Source: Phycicoccus endophyticus
GTDB lineage: Bacteria > Actinomycetota > Actinomycetes > Actinomycetales > Dermatophilaceae
Direction of reading: 5' to 3'
Assembly (NCBI RefSeq): GCF_011326735.1
Contig: NZ_JAANCN010000005.1
Span: 161,405 to 225,404 of the forward strand
Length of the DNA: 64,000 nt
Shown one piece after another: positions 54,618 to 63,570 of the stretch (positions within the stretch are counted from its first letter, which is position 1; the number at the start of each line of letters is the position of its first letter). Under the pieces are notes generated by a model that did no database searches, was not told the DNA's origin, and worked only from the letters and a program-made list of their open reading frames with translations. The translations under genes and the position numbers were made by a program.

Positions 54618-55364
54618 GTGGGGACGCACGCCGGCCGGGTCGAGCGACCCTCGCCGTGGCCCTGGCTCGTCCCCGTCGCGGCCCTCGTCGCGGGCGCCCT
54701 GTTCGCCTCGAGCGTGCGCGCGTCGCACGGTGAGGACCTGCGCGCGGACTACGCCCGCCTGCCCGACCTCATCCGCGAGCAGACCCAGACCAACGCCGAG
54801 CGGGCCGCCGAGGTCGACCGCCTGCGCGCCCAGGTCGACGACGCCACGGCGGCCCTCGCGCCCGGCGACCTGACCACCCAGCGGCTGGAGCGGCAGGCGG
54901 CCGAGATCTCCGCGCTCGCCGGGCGCACCGAGGTGCGCGGGCCGGCGCTCGAGGTGACGCTCACCGACGCCCAGCTGCCCGGTGGTGAGGTGCCGGCCGG
55001 CGCCGACCCGGACGACTACGTCATCCACCAGCAGGACGTCCAGGCGGTCGTCAACGCCCTGTGGGCGGGCGGAGCCGAGGCGATGATGCTCCAGGACCAG
55101 CGCGTGGTGTCCACCTCCGCGGTGCGCTGCGTCGGCAACACCCTCATCCTCCAGGGCCGGGTCTACTCCCCGCCGTACGTCGTCACCGCCATCGGCGACC
55201 CCACGGCCCTCCAGGCCAGCCTCGAGGCCGACGACGACGTCGACCTCATCCGCCAGTACGCCGTCGCCTTCGGGCTCGGCTACGACGTCGAGGACGTCGG
55301 CGAGCAGACCTTCCCCGCCTACTCCGGCACCATCACGCCCGAGCACGCCGAGGTGGCCCGGTGA
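54618..55364 (+). CDS. DUF881 family membrane protein
   Basis: 248 residues. One N-terminal membrane segment (WPWLVPVAALVAGALFASSVRA), a coiled coil (about 45-85, LIREQTQTNAERAAEVDRLRAQVDDATAAL), then the DUF881 domain (VRGPALEVTLTDAQ...DYVIHQQDVQAVVNALWAGGAEAMMLQDQRVVSTSAVRCVGNTLILQGRVYSPPYVVTAIGD). Conserved before the class E sortase near crgA. Function unproven. GTG 54618 is used for spacing to GGGGAG; GTG 54615 is equally in frame. Confidence 0.9.
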   Translation: MGTHAGRVERPSPWPWLVPVAALVAGALFASSVRASHGEDLRADYARLPDLIREQTQTNAERAAEVDRLRAQVDDATAALAPGDLTTQRLERQAAEISALAGRTEVRGPALEVTLTDAQLPGGEVPAGADPDDYVIHQQDVQAVVNALWAGGAEAMMLQDQRVVSTSAVRCVGNTLILQGRVYSPPYVVTAIGDPTALQASLEADDDVDLIRQYAVAFGLGYDVEDVGEQTFPAYSGTITPEHAEVAR

Positions 55365-56035
55365 CCCGGCGGCTCGTCGGGTGGACCGGCGAGCTGCTCA
55401 TCACCGCCGGCGTCGTCGTCCTGCTCTTCATCGCCTGGCAGCTGTGGTGGACCGACATCACCGCCGAGCGCAACCAGCGCCAGCTGGTCCAGGCGCTGGG
55501 CGACCAGTTCGCCGGCGACGGCCGGGGCACGGTCGGTGGCGACGCCTTCCCCGAGCTCGACTCCGAGCACGCCTTCGCCGTGCTGCGCGTCCCCCGCTTC
55601 GGCGCCGACTTCGCCCAGCCCGTCATCGAGGGGGTGGAGGCGTCCGTGCTCAGCCTCGGGGTGGGTCACTACGAGGGGACGGCGCGGCCCGGCGCGGTCG
55701 GCAACTTCGCGGTCGCCGGCCACCGCACGACCTACGGGCGGCCGTTCCACGACATCGACACCCTCGTGCGCGGCGACCGGCTCATCGTCGAGACCAAACC
55801 GACGATCTACGTCTACGAGGTCACCGGGCACGAGATCGTCCGGCCGTGGCAGACCGAGGTCATCGCCCCCGTCCCGGACGAGCCGGACACCCGGGCGACC
55901 CGCGCGCTCATCACGCTGACGTCGTGCCACCCGAAGTACAGCGCGACCTACCGCTACATCGTCCACGGCCGCCTCGTGAAGACCATCCCCCGCGCCGAGT
56001 GGCACCTCGCGGACTGGACCACGGTGAAGGGGTAG
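55361..56035 (+). CDS. Class E sortase
   Basis: 224 residues. N-terminal membrane segment (LLITAGVVVLLFIAWQLWW), then the sortase barrel with catalytic His in FAVAGHRTTYGRPF, Cys in LITLTSCHPKYSATYRYIVHG and the Arg following. Attaches surface proteins (LAXTG motif in class E) to the wall. GTG overlaps the DUF881 stop. Target proteins are not in the window. Confidence 0.94.
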   Translation: MTRRLVGWTGELLITAGVVVLLFIAWQLWWTDITAERNQRQLVQALGDQFAGDGRGTVGGDAFPELDSEHAFAVLRVPRFGADFAQPVIEGVEASVLSLGVGHYEGTARPGAVGNFAVAGHRTTYGRPFHDIDTLVRGDRLIVETKPTIYVYEVTGHEIVRPWQTEVIAPVPDEPDTRATRALITLTSCHPKYSATYRYIVHGRLVKTIPRAEWHLADWTTVKG

Positions 56036-56037
56036 CG

Positions 56038-56193
56038 ATGTACGCAGCTCTCTGGCGGATCCTGCCCGGCCCGGTGTGGGCGAAGGTGCTGCAGTGCCTC
56101 GTCCTCGCCGCGCTCGCCGTCGTCGTCCTCTTCCACTGGGTCTTCCCGGCGCTCGCCGAGGCCGTCCCGTTCAACGGCAACACCGTGGACTGA
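56038..56193 (+). CDS. Small membrane protein after sortase
   Basis: 51 residues, MYAALWRILPGPVWAKVLQCLVLAALAVVVLFHWVFPALAEAVPFNGNTVD. One membrane helix, and the sequence style (LPGPxWxK, VFP) recurs in this place in many actinobacteria. It starts two bases after the sortase stop and is surely cotranslated. Function unknown. Confidence 0.85.
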   Translation: MYAALWRILPGPVWAKVLQCLVLAALAVVVLFHWVFPALAEAVPFNGNTVD

Positions 56194-56230
56194 GTCGCCA
56201 CCGGCGCCCGGGCGCGGGCACCATGGGGGG

Positions 56231-56887
56231 ATGACCCGGGTCCTCGTCGTCGACAACTACGACAGCTTCGTGTTCACGATCGTCGGCTACCTCGAGCAGC
56301 TCGGCGCCGAGTGCGAGGTGGTGCGCAACGACGCCGTGGCCCCCGCCGACGCGGCAGAGTTCGACGGCGTCCTCGTCTCCCCCGGGCCGGGCACCCCAGA
56401 GGAGGCCGGCGTCTCGATGGCGATGATCGAGGCCTGCGCCGAGCGGGAGCAGCCGATGATGGGGGTCTGCCTCGGCCACCAGGCGCTCGCCGTCGTCATG
56501 GGCGCCACCGTCGACCGGGCGCCCGAGCTGCTCCACGGGAAGACCTCGCGGGTCCACCACGACGGCACGGGCGTGCTCGCCGGGGTGCCGGAGCCGTTCA
56601 CCGCCACCCGCTACCACTCGCTGACCATCGACCCGGCGACGATGCCGGACACCCTCGTGGCCAACGGGAGCACCGGGTCCGGGGTGATCATGGCCGTCCG
56701 GCACACGACGCTGCCGCTGCACGGGGTGCAGTTCCACCCCGAGTCGGTGCTCACCGAGGGCGGCCACCTCATGCTCGCCAACTGGCTGCACGAGGCCGGG
56801 ATGGCCGACGCGCTCGAGCGGGCCGACGGGCTCTCACCCCTGGTGCGCGACGCCGCCGGCGTTGCCCGGATGGTCGCCGCCGGCTGA
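56231..56887 (+). CDS. pabA: Glutamine amidotransferase (TrpG/PabA)
   Basis: 218 residues. Class I amidotransferase: LVVDNYDSFVFTIVGYLEQLG at the start, oxyanion SPGPGTPEEAG, catalytic Cys in MGVCLGHQALA, and His/Glu in GVQFHPESVLTEGG. Supplies ammonia to aminodeoxychorismate or anthranilate synthase. No synthase gene is adjacent, so which pathway it serves cannot be said. Place next to pknB is conserved (Rv0013 trpG in Mycobacterium). Confidence 0.93.
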   Translation: MTRVLVVDNYDSFVFTIVGYLEQLGAECEVVRNDAVAPADAAEFDGVLVSPGPGTPEEAGVSMAMIEACAEREQPMMGVCLGHQALAVVMGATVDRAPELLHGKTSRVHHDGTGVLAGVPEPFTATRYHSLTIDPATMPDTLVANGSTGSGVIMAVRHTTLPLHGVQFHPESVLTEGGHLMLANWLHEAGMADALERADGLSPLVRDAAGVARMVAAG

Positions 56888-56893
56888 CGCCGC

Positions 56894-58774
56894 TCAGCCC
56901 GAGGAGGAGTCCGAGGGCGAGGGGGAGGTCTCGGACGTGGTCGGGGTCTCGGACGTGGTCGGGGTCTCGCTCGGCGTCGTCGGGCTGACGGTCGTCGCGG
57001 TCACCGTCGGCGCCTCCTTCTGGGCGACGGTGATCTTCACCGCCGAGCCGATGTCGACCGTGTCGCGCCCGCTCGGGTCCTGGTCGATGACGTCCCCCTC
57101 GGGTGCGTCGCCGGTCTGCTCGTACTCGGTCTTGACGCGCAGGTTGGCGTCGGACAGCTCGCGCTGGGCCTCGTTCTGGCTCATGCCGACGACGTTGGGG
57201 ACCTCGACCTGCCCGGTGCCGACCGTGAGGTCGACGCGGGTTCCCGGCTTGACGTCGGAGCGTGCGCTCGGCTCCGAGGAGATGACGACGTCCTTGTCGG
57301 TGTCCGGGTCGTCGACCTCGTCGACGGTGCCCAGGGTGAGCCCGAGGTCGTCGAGCAGGGCCTTGGCCTCATCCAGGGTGCGCCCGGCGAGGTCGGGCAC
57401 CTCGACGTTGTCCGGGCCCCCGGAGACCGTGAGCCGGACCGTCGAGCCCTCCTCGGCCGTCGTGTTCGCCTCGGGGTCCTGCGAGATGACGTTGCCCTCC
57501 TCGACGGTGTCCGACGCGGCGGTCACCGAGTCGACCTCGAAGCCCTTCTGGGTGAGCGTCGCGGTCGCCGCGTCCTCCGGGGCGCCGACGACGTCGGGCA
57601 CGGTGATCGTGGTGACCTCGGGTGGCGCGAAGTAGCTGACGAGTCCGAACCCGAGCAGACCGAGGGCGGCGAGCACCGCGAGGGTCAGGACGATGTAGGC
57701 CAGCGGCCCGCGTCGACGCTCCTCCTCCTGGCGCTCGCGGCGGGTCAGCAGCGGCTCCTCGTCCTCCGCCGGGGTGGGCGTGGGGGCGACCGGCGCCTCC
57801 CAGGCGGCCGTGTGGTCGGCCGCGCCCGTGGTCGGCAGCGCCTCGGTCATCCCCGCGGCCGCCGCGGCACCGGCGACCGCCGCCGCCGAGGAGCGGGCCG
57901 CCACGCTCACCGGGCGGCCGAGCCGGACCGCCTGGAGGTCGGCGCGGAAGTCGTCGGCGTCCTGGTAGCGCCCGTCGCGCGACTTCTCGAGCGCGTGGAG
58001 GAGGACGGCGTCGAGGTCCTCGGGGATGCCGTCGGCGTACCGGGACGGGGGCACCGCCGGCTCGCCGACGTGCTGGTAGGCGATCGCGACCGGGCTGTCC
58101 CCGAGGAAGGGCGGGCGGCCGGTGAGCAGTTCGAAGAGCATGCAGCCGGCGGAGTACAGGTCCGAACGGGCGTCGACGGTCTGGCCCTGGGCCTGCTCGG
58201 GCGAGAGGTACTGCGCCGTGCCGATGACGGCCTGGGTGGCGGTGACGGTGGCGCTGGCGTCGGCCATGGCGCGGGCGATCCCGAAGTCCATGACCTTGAC
58301 CGAGCCGTCCTCGCCGACCATGACGTTGGCGGGCTTGATGTCGCGGTGGACGATCCCCTGGCGGTGGCTGTAGGCGAGCGCGTCGAGGACGCTCTCGGTG
58401 ACCCGCACCGCCTCCATCGGCTCCAGCCGACCCCGCTCGGAGAGCACGTCGCGCAGCGTGCGGCCGTCGACGTACTCCATGACGATGTACGGGATGTTGA
58501 CCTTGGCCCCGCCGGACTCGGTGTAGACGTGGTCCTCGCCGTGGTCGTAGACGGCGACGATCGAGGCGTGGTTGAGCGCGGCGGCGGACTGGGCCTCCCG
58601 GCGGAAGCGCCCGAGGAAGGTCGCGTCGCGGGCGAGGTCGCTGCGGAGCATCTTGATGGCGACCGGGCGGCCGAGCCGGGTGTCCACGCCGAGGTGCACC
58701 TCCGCCATGCCGCCACGGCCGAGGAGCTCGCCCACCTCGTACCGTCCCCCGAGCAGCTCCGGGACGTCACTCAT
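56894..58774 (-). CDS. pknB: Ser/Thr protein kinase PknB with three PASTA repeats
   Basis: 626 residues. Kinase domain 1-280: ATP-site LGRGGMAEVHLG, Lys41 in VAIKML, HRDIKPANV (Asp145), DFG (Asp163), activation-loop TVTATQAVIGTAQYLSPEQ. Juxtamembrane Ala-rich linker, one membrane segment (about 365-387), then three PASTA domains that sense muropeptide or lipid II, and a Thr/Ser/Pro tail. Controls cell-wall synthesis and division. ATG 58774 has GAGGAG 9 bases upstream; GTG 58783 sits on top of that site. Last gene of the fhaA-pknB operon. Confidence 0.97.
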   Translation of the reverse strand: MSDVPELLGGRYEVGELLGRGGMAEVHLGVDTRLGRPVAIKMLRSDLARDATFLGRFRREAQSAAALNHASIVAVYDHGEDHVYTESGGAKVNIPYIVMEYVDGRTLRDVLSERGRLEPMEAVRVTESVLDALAYSHRQGIVHRDIKPANVMVGEDGSVKVMDFGIARAMADASATVTATQAVIGTAQYLSPEQAQGQTVDARSDLYSAGCMLFELLTGRPPFLGDSPVAIAYQHVGEPAVPPSRYADGIPEDLDAVLLHALEKSRDGRYQDADDFRADLQAVRLGRPVSVAARSSAAAVAGAAAAAGMTEALPTTGAADHTAAWEAPVAPTPTPAEDEEPLLTRRERQEEERRRGPLAYIVLTLAVLAALGLLGFGLVSYFAPPEVTTITVPDVVGAPEDAATATLTQKGFEVDSVTAASDTVEEGNVISQDPEANTTAEEGSTVRLTVSGGPDNVEVPDLAGRTLDEAKALLDDLGLTLGTVDEVDDPDTDKDVVISSEPSARSDVKPGTRVDLTVGTGQVEVPNVVGMSQNEAQRELSDANLRVKTEYEQTGDAPEGDVIDQDPSGRDTVDIGSAVKITVAQKEAPTVTATTVSPTTPSETPTTSETPTTSETSPSPSDSSSG

Positions 58775-58786
58775 GTCGTGCACTCC

Positions 58787-60238
58787 TCATTGGTTCAACC
58801 GTGCTTCCATCATGGCCTTGGCGATCGGTGCGGCCACGATGCCGCCCCCCGTCTCGGAGCTCGCCTCCCCGCCGTCCTCGACGACCACGGCCACCGCGAT
58901 CTGCGGGTCGTCGGCCGGCGCGAACGAGATGAACCAGGCGTGCGCGCGGCCGCTGCCGTGCTCCGCCGTCCCGGTCTTGCCGGCGACCGTGGTTCCGCTG
59001 ATCTGCGCCCGGGTGCCGGAGCCCTCGTCGACGACCGCGGTCATCATGTCGGTGAGGGTGTCGGCCACCTCCGGAGTGACCGCCTGCGAGAGCTCGTGCG
59101 GCTCGGTGGACTCGATGACCGACAGGTCGGACCCGATGACCGACTGCACGAGGTAGGGCTGCATGACGACCCCGTCGTTGGCGACCCCCGCGGCGACCAT
59201 CGCCATCTGCAGCGGGGTGACCCGCACGTCGTACTGGCCGATGGCCGACTGCGCCAGCTGGGGCTCGTTGAGCTCGGCGGGAACGCTGCTCGGGGTCACC
59301 TGCATGGGGATGCTCGGCGCGTCCCCGAACCCGAACTTCGCGGCCTGCTCGCGCAGGGCGTCCGCGCCGATGTCCATCCCGAGCTGGCCGAAGGCCGGGT
59401 TGCACGAGACGACGAGGGCCTGCTTGAGCGTGACCTCGCCGGTCGAGCTGCACGGCCGGTCACCGAAGTTCGGCAGGTCCGCGGTCGTCTGCGGCAGGTC
59501 GAGCGAGGCGCCGCCGGGCAGTGTGGAGTCCGCGGTGTAGTCGCCGCTGGAGAGCGCCGCCGCCGCGGTGACGACCTTGAAGACCGAGCCGGGCGGGTAG
59601 AGGTCTCCGGCGATGGCCCGGTCGACGAGCGGGCGGTCCTCGGCGGTGTTGAGCTCCTGGTAGTTCTTCTCGACCGCTCCGAGGTCGTGCCCGGCGACCG
59701 AGTTGGGGTCGAAGGTGGGATGGCTGACGAGCGCGAGGATGGCACCGGTCTTCGGGTCGAGGGCGACCGCGGCGCCCCGGGAGTTGCCGAGGCCCTCCGC
59801 AGCGGCCTTCTGCACGGCGGGGTCGAGCGTGGTCTCGAGGGTCGCGCCCTGGGGCCGGCGACCGGTGAACAGGTCGGAGACACGGCGGTAGAAGAGCTTG
59901 TCGCTGGAGCCGGAGAGCAGCGAGTTCTCCGACTGCTCGAGGCCGCCGACCGCCCCGTAGAAGGAGTAGAAGCCGGTGACGTGTGCGTAGAGCTCGCCCT
60001 CGGAGTACCGCCGCTGGTACTTGAACTCGTCGTCGGTGGGCTGCGAGGTCGCCACCGGGTCCTGCCCGACGAGGATCTCGCCGCGCTCGCGGGCGTAGGT
60101 CGCGAGCAGCGTGCGGCGGTTGTCGGGCCGCGCGTTGAGGTCGGCGGCGAAGACGTACTGGATGAGCGTGGTCGACACGAGGAGCGCCGCGAAGAGGGAC
60201 GCCACGAGGAAGGAGAGCCGGCGGACGGGCGCGTTCAC
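58787..60238 (-). CDS. pbpA: Penicillin-binding protein (PbpA type transpeptidase)
   Basis: 483 residues. N-terminal membrane anchor (LSFLVASLFAALLVSTTLIQYVFA), a dimerisation region, then the transpeptidase domain with catalytic Ser in PPGSVFK, VSCNP (SxN motif) and AGKTGTAEH (KTG). Cross-links peptidoglycan, working with the FtsW/RodA glycosyltransferase encoded just upstream in the operon (GTGA overlap). Confidence 0.96.
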   Translation of the reverse strand: MNAPVRRLSFLVASLFAALLVSTTLIQYVFAADLNARPDNRRTLLATYARERGEILVGQDPVATSQPTDDEFKYQRRYSEGELYAHVTGFYSFYGAVGGLEQSENSLLSGSSDKLFYRRVSDLFTGRRPQGATLETTLDPAVQKAAAEGLGNSRGAAVALDPKTGAILALVSHPTFDPNSVAGHDLGAVEKNYQELNTAEDRPLVDRAIAGDLYPPGSVFKVVTAAAALSSGDYTADSTLPGGASLDLPQTTADLPNFGDRPCSSTGEVTLKQALVVSCNPAFGQLGMDIGADALREQAAKFGFGDAPSIPMQVTPSSVPAELNEPQLAQSAIGQYDVRVTPLQMAMVAAGVANDGVVMQPYLVQSVIGSDLSVIESTEPHELSQAVTPEVADTLTDMMTAVVDEGSGTRAQISGTTVAGKTGTAEHGSGRAHAWFISFAPADDPQIAVAVVVEDGGEASSETGGGIVAAPIAKAMMEARLNQ

Positions 60239-61617
60239 GGCATCCTCACCACCTCGGTGCGGGCCTCGCCGACGGCGCTGCCCTCCTGCTCGTCGGGCAG
60301 GGGCCGGCGGGCGTGGTCGGAGATCCGCAGCAGGATCGCCACGAGCGTCCAGTTCGCGAGCAGGGAGGAGCCTCCGGAGGAGAGGAACGGGGCGGTGAGC
60401 CCGGTGAGCGGGATGACCCGGGTGACCCCGCCGACGACGACGAAGCACTGCAGGGCCAGCGAGAAGGACAGGCCGGCGGCGAGCAGCTTGCCGAACCCGT
60501 CCCGCGTGCCGAGCGAGGTGCGCAGGCCGCGCTCGACGAGCAGGGCGTAGAGCACGAGGATCGCGAACAGCCCGATCATCCCGAGCTCCTCGCCGAAGCT
60601 CGGGACGATGAAGTCGGACTCGGCGAGGTAGGTCAGGTCGGGCCGGCCTCGGCCGAGCCCCGTCCCGATCATCCCGCCGGCGGCCATCCCCATGAGCCCC
60701 TTGGCGAGCTGGTCCGAGCTCTGCAGGGCCTCGGGGCTGAAGGTGTGCAGCCACAGCAGGACGCGGGTCTGGACGTGCCCGAAGGTCAGGTAGGCGAGGT
60801 AGGCCCCGGCGCCGAAGAGTGCCAGGCCGATGGCGATCCACGACACCCGCTCGGTCGCCACGTAGAGCATCGCGACGAACAGCCCGAAGAACAGCAGCGA
60901 GGACCCGAGGTCCTTCTCGAACACGAGGACGCCGAGGCTCGCGAGCCAGGCGAGCAGGATGGGCCCGAGGTCGCGTGCCCGGGGAAGGGTGAGCCCGAGC
61001 ACCTTGCGCCCGGCCACCGAGAGCGCGTCCCGGGTCTGCACGAGGTAGCCGGCGAAGAACACCGCGAGGACGAGCTTGGCGACCTCACCGGGCTGGAAGG
61101 AGAACGGCCCCAGGCGGATCCAGATCCGCGAGCCGTACTCGGAGTTGCCGATGAGGGGCATGAGCGGCAGGAGGAGCAGCACGAAGCCGACCGCCCCGGC
61201 GAGGTAGGTGTACCGCCGCAGGATGCGGTGGTCGCGCAGGACGACGAGCACGCCGGCGGCGATCGCCACCGCGAGCGCGCTCCACATCAGCTGCCGCAGG
61301 GCGACGCCGTCGGACAGGTCACGCCCGCGGGCGATGTCGACCCGGTGGATCATGACCAGCCCGAGCCCGTTGAGCAGTGTGACGATGGGCAGCAGCAGCG
61401 GGTCGGCGTACCGGGCCCGCCAGCGCAGGACGACGTGGAAGGCGAGCGAGACCCCGAGGTAGCCGACGCCGAGCGCGGCCAGGCCCGGCGGGATCGTCCC
61501 CGAGGTCGCGAGCCCGAGGTTGACGTAGGCCAGCCCGACGATCGCGACCGCGGCGAGCGTGAGGACGAGCTCGGTCGTGCGGCCCGAGCGCGGGGCGAGG
61601 GAGGAGACGACGCTCAT
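60235..61617 (-). CDS. FtsW/RodA/SpoVE-family glycosyltransferase
   Basis: 460 residues, about 12 membrane segments. The SEDS family signature is readable: FQPGEVAKLVLAVFFAGYL, VFEKDLGSSLLFFGLFVAMLYVATER, QLAKGLMGMAAGGMIGTGLGRG, ESDFIVPSFGEELGMIGLFAILVLYALLV and the closing GLTAPFLSSGGSSLLANW. Polymerises glycan strands from lipid II. Rv0017c RodA is the mycobacterial equivalent. ATG overlaps the phosphatase stop (ATGA). Confidence 0.95.
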   Translation of the reverse strand: MSVVSSLAPRSGRTTELVLTLAAVAIVGLAYVNLGLATSGTIPPGLAALGVGYLGVSLAFHVVLRWRARYADPLLLPIVTLLNGLGLVMIHRVDIARGRDLSDGVALRQLMWSALAVAIAAGVLVVLRDHRILRRYTYLAGAVGFVLLLLPLMPLIGNSEYGSRIWIRLGPFSFQPGEVAKLVLAVFFAGYLVQTRDALSVAGRKVLGLTLPRARDLGPILLAWLASLGVLVFEKDLGSSLLFFGLFVAMLYVATERVSWIAIGLALFGAGAYLAYLTFGHVQTRVLLWLHTFSPEALQSSDQLAKGLMGMAAGGMIGTGLGRGRPDLTYLAESDFIVPSFGEELGMIGLFAILVLYALLVERGLRTSLGTRDGFGKLLAAGLSFSLALQCFVVVGGVTRVIPLTGLTAPFLSSGGSSLLANWTLVAILLRISDHARRPLPDEQEGSAVGEARTEVVRMP

Positions 61618-63065
61618 GCGGACGGTGGGGTCGTCGGGGTGGAGGTGGCGGCCGGCAGGGTCGGCGTGCGGCTCGGCGCGACGCTCGGCAGACCGGTGCC
61701 GCTCGCGCTCGGGGTCGGGCTGCCGCTCGCGCCCGGGCTGGAGCTCGAGCTCGGGCTCGCCGACCCGCTCGAGGAGGAGGTCGGGGTCGGCATCGTCCAT
61801 GTCGGGGAGACCGTCCGGCAGGGCTCGTCCTGGGTGCGGGCGTACCGGCAGGCCTGGGCCTGCACGCGCAGCTCCTCGACCCGGGCCTGCGCGTCGGCGC
61901 GGTCGTCGGCCTCGATCCCGCTCTCGATGCTCTGCTGGTAGGACTCGGGCAGGTCGTCGACGGAGATCGTCGTCGAGTACTCGGGCGAGGAGAGCTCGAT
62001 CGGCCCGAGGCTCTGGGCGACACCGCGGTAGACGGTGACGACGCCGTCGTCCTCGCCGATGAAGTACTGCCGCTGGGACCAGGCGTACGCCGCGTACGAG
62101 CCGCCGGCGAGGACCACGACGGCCACGACGAGCGCGGCCGCCACCCGCAGCGCGAGGGTCCGGCGCGAGCGCGGGCCCTCCTCGGCGAGGGTGACGGTGT
62201 CCTCGGCGTCGCTCCCGCTCGTGGCCTGCGCGAGGGCGGCCGCCTTGGCGGCGGGGGTCGTCGGGATCGGGCGGGTGCCACTCCGCCGGGCGGCGGCGGC
62301 ACCGACCACCTGCGGCTGGGTCGGTGGCGCGTCGACTTTGGCGATGTCGACGAGGTCGCCGACGACGACGGTGACGTTGTCCGGGGCCCCGGCCCGCAGC
62401 GCGAGCCCGACGAGCCGGTCGGCGCACTCGCCGGGGTCGCTCGTGGAGACGAGGACGTCGTCGACGGTCTCCTTGGCGACGTAGTCGGTGAGGCCGTCGG
62501 AGGCGATGAGGTAGCGGTCACCGGCCCGGCCCTGGCGCACGACGAGGTCCGGCTCGTCGTCGTCGTTGCCGGTGAGCACCCGGGTGACGAGCGAGCGCTG
62601 GGGGTGGGTCTTGGCCTCGTCGGCGGTGATCCGCCCCTCGTCGACGAGGTTCTGGACGAAGGAGTGGTCCTTGGTCACCTGGGTGACCTCGCCGTCGCGG
62701 ACGAGGAAGGCGCGCGAGTCGCCGATGTGTGCGAGGACGATCCGGTCGCCGGTGCGGAAGATCGCGATGAGGGTCGTGCCCATCCCCTCGAGCTTGGGGT
62801 CCTCGGCGACGGCGGCCCCGATGTCGTGGTTGGCCCGGCGGATCCGGTCGAGCAGGGACTGGGTCGCCTCCCGGCCGGAGAGCGACTCGCCGTCGAGGTC
62901 GACGAGGGCGGCGACGACCGTCGAGCTCGCGACATCGCCGCCGGCGTGCCCGCCCATCCCGTCGGCCATGGCGAGCAGGTGCGGGCCGGCGTAGCCGGAG
63001 TCCTCGTTGTTCGAGCGGACCATGCCGACGTCGGAGCGCGCGGCGTAGTGGAAGGCGAACGGCAT
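61614..63065 (-). CDS. pstP: PP2C-family phosphatase PstP
   Basis: 483 residues. N-terminal PPM domain (1-240) with RSNNEDS, MADGMGGHAGGDVAS, GMGTTL, HIGDSRAF, TKDHSFV, ASDGLTDYV and APDNVTVVVGD. One membrane segment (about 308-328, LRVAAALVVAVVVLAGGSYAAYAW), a smaller outer domain and a long Ser/Pro/Thr/Gly tail. Reverses phosphorylation by PknB and acts on the whole operon. Confidence 0.96.
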   Translation of the reverse strand: MPFAFHYAARSDVGMVRSNNEDSGYAGPHLLAMADGMGGHAGGDVASSTVVAALVDLDGESLSGREATQSLLDRIRRANHDIGAAVAEDPKLEGMGTTLIAIFRTGDRIVLAHIGDSRAFLVRDGEVTQVTKDHSFVQNLVDEGRITADEAKTHPQRSLVTRVLTGNDDDEPDLVVRQGRAGDRYLIASDGLTDYVAKETVDDVLVSTSDPGECADRLVGLALRAGAPDNVTVVVGDLVDIAKVDAPPTQPQVVGAAAARRSGTRPIPTTPAAKAAALAQATSGSDAEDTVTLAEEGPRSRRTLALRVAAALVVAVVVLAGGSYAAYAWSQRQYFIGEDDGVVTVYRGVAQSLGPIELSSPEYSTTISVDDLPESYQQSIESGIEADDRADAQARVEELRVQAQACRYARTQDEPCRTVSPTWTMPTPTSSSSGSASPSSSSSPGASGSPTPSASGTGLPSVAPSRTPTLPAATSTPTTPPSA

Positions 63066-63068
63066 CGG

Positions 63069-63563
63069 CTACCTCTGCAGCTCGAGCGTCGTCTGCCCGA
63101 TCCGCAGCACGCTGCCGGCGGTCACCTCGCGCGGCTCGGTGAGCCGGGTGGCGCCGAGGTAGGTGCCGTTGGTCGAGCGCAGGTCCTCGACGAGCCACTG
63201 GCCGCGCTCGTCCTGGTAGATGCGGGCGTGCCGGCCGGAGGCGTAGTCGTCGTCGAGGACGAGCGCGCACTCGGGGCTGCGCCCGATGAGGGTGCCGGCC
63301 GCCCGCAGGGGGAGCGTCGTCCCCGACAGCGGCCCGGCGGTGACGACCAGCCGGGTCGGGCCCTTACGGGCCGGCTTGGCGCCGCGGCCGCGCGCCGGGG
63401 CGGGGCGGGCGGGAGCCGGGCCCCGCGCCGGGGCCGCGACCCGCTTGTTGACCCGCGTGCCGTAGAGGTCGCCGCGCAGCACCCCGACGACGGCGAAGAC
63501 GAAGGCCCAGAGCGCGACGAGGAGACCGAGCCGGAGCACGGTGAGGGTCAGCTCGCTCAGCAT
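63069..63563 (-). CDS. FHA-domain protein FhaB (FipA)
   Basis: 164 residues. One N-terminal membrane segment (LTVLRLGLLVALWAFVFAVVGVLRGDL), a basic Pro/Ala linker, and a C-terminal FHA domain with GRSPECALVLDDDYASGRHARIYQDERGQWLVEDLRSTNGTYLG. FHA domains bind phosphothreonine, here probably on PknB substrates such as the MurJ-linked pseudokinase and FtsZ partners (by homology). Three bases before pstP. Confidence 0.95.
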   Translation of the reverse strand: MLSELTLTVLRLGLLVALWAFVFAVVGVLRGDLYGTRVNKRVAAPARGPAPARPAPARGRGAKPARKGPTRLVVTAGPLSGTTLPLRAAGTLIGRSPECALVLDDDYASGRHARIYQDERGQWLVEDLRSTNGTYLGATRLTEPREVTAGSVLRIGQTTLELQR

Positions 63564-63570
63564 CGCGTGC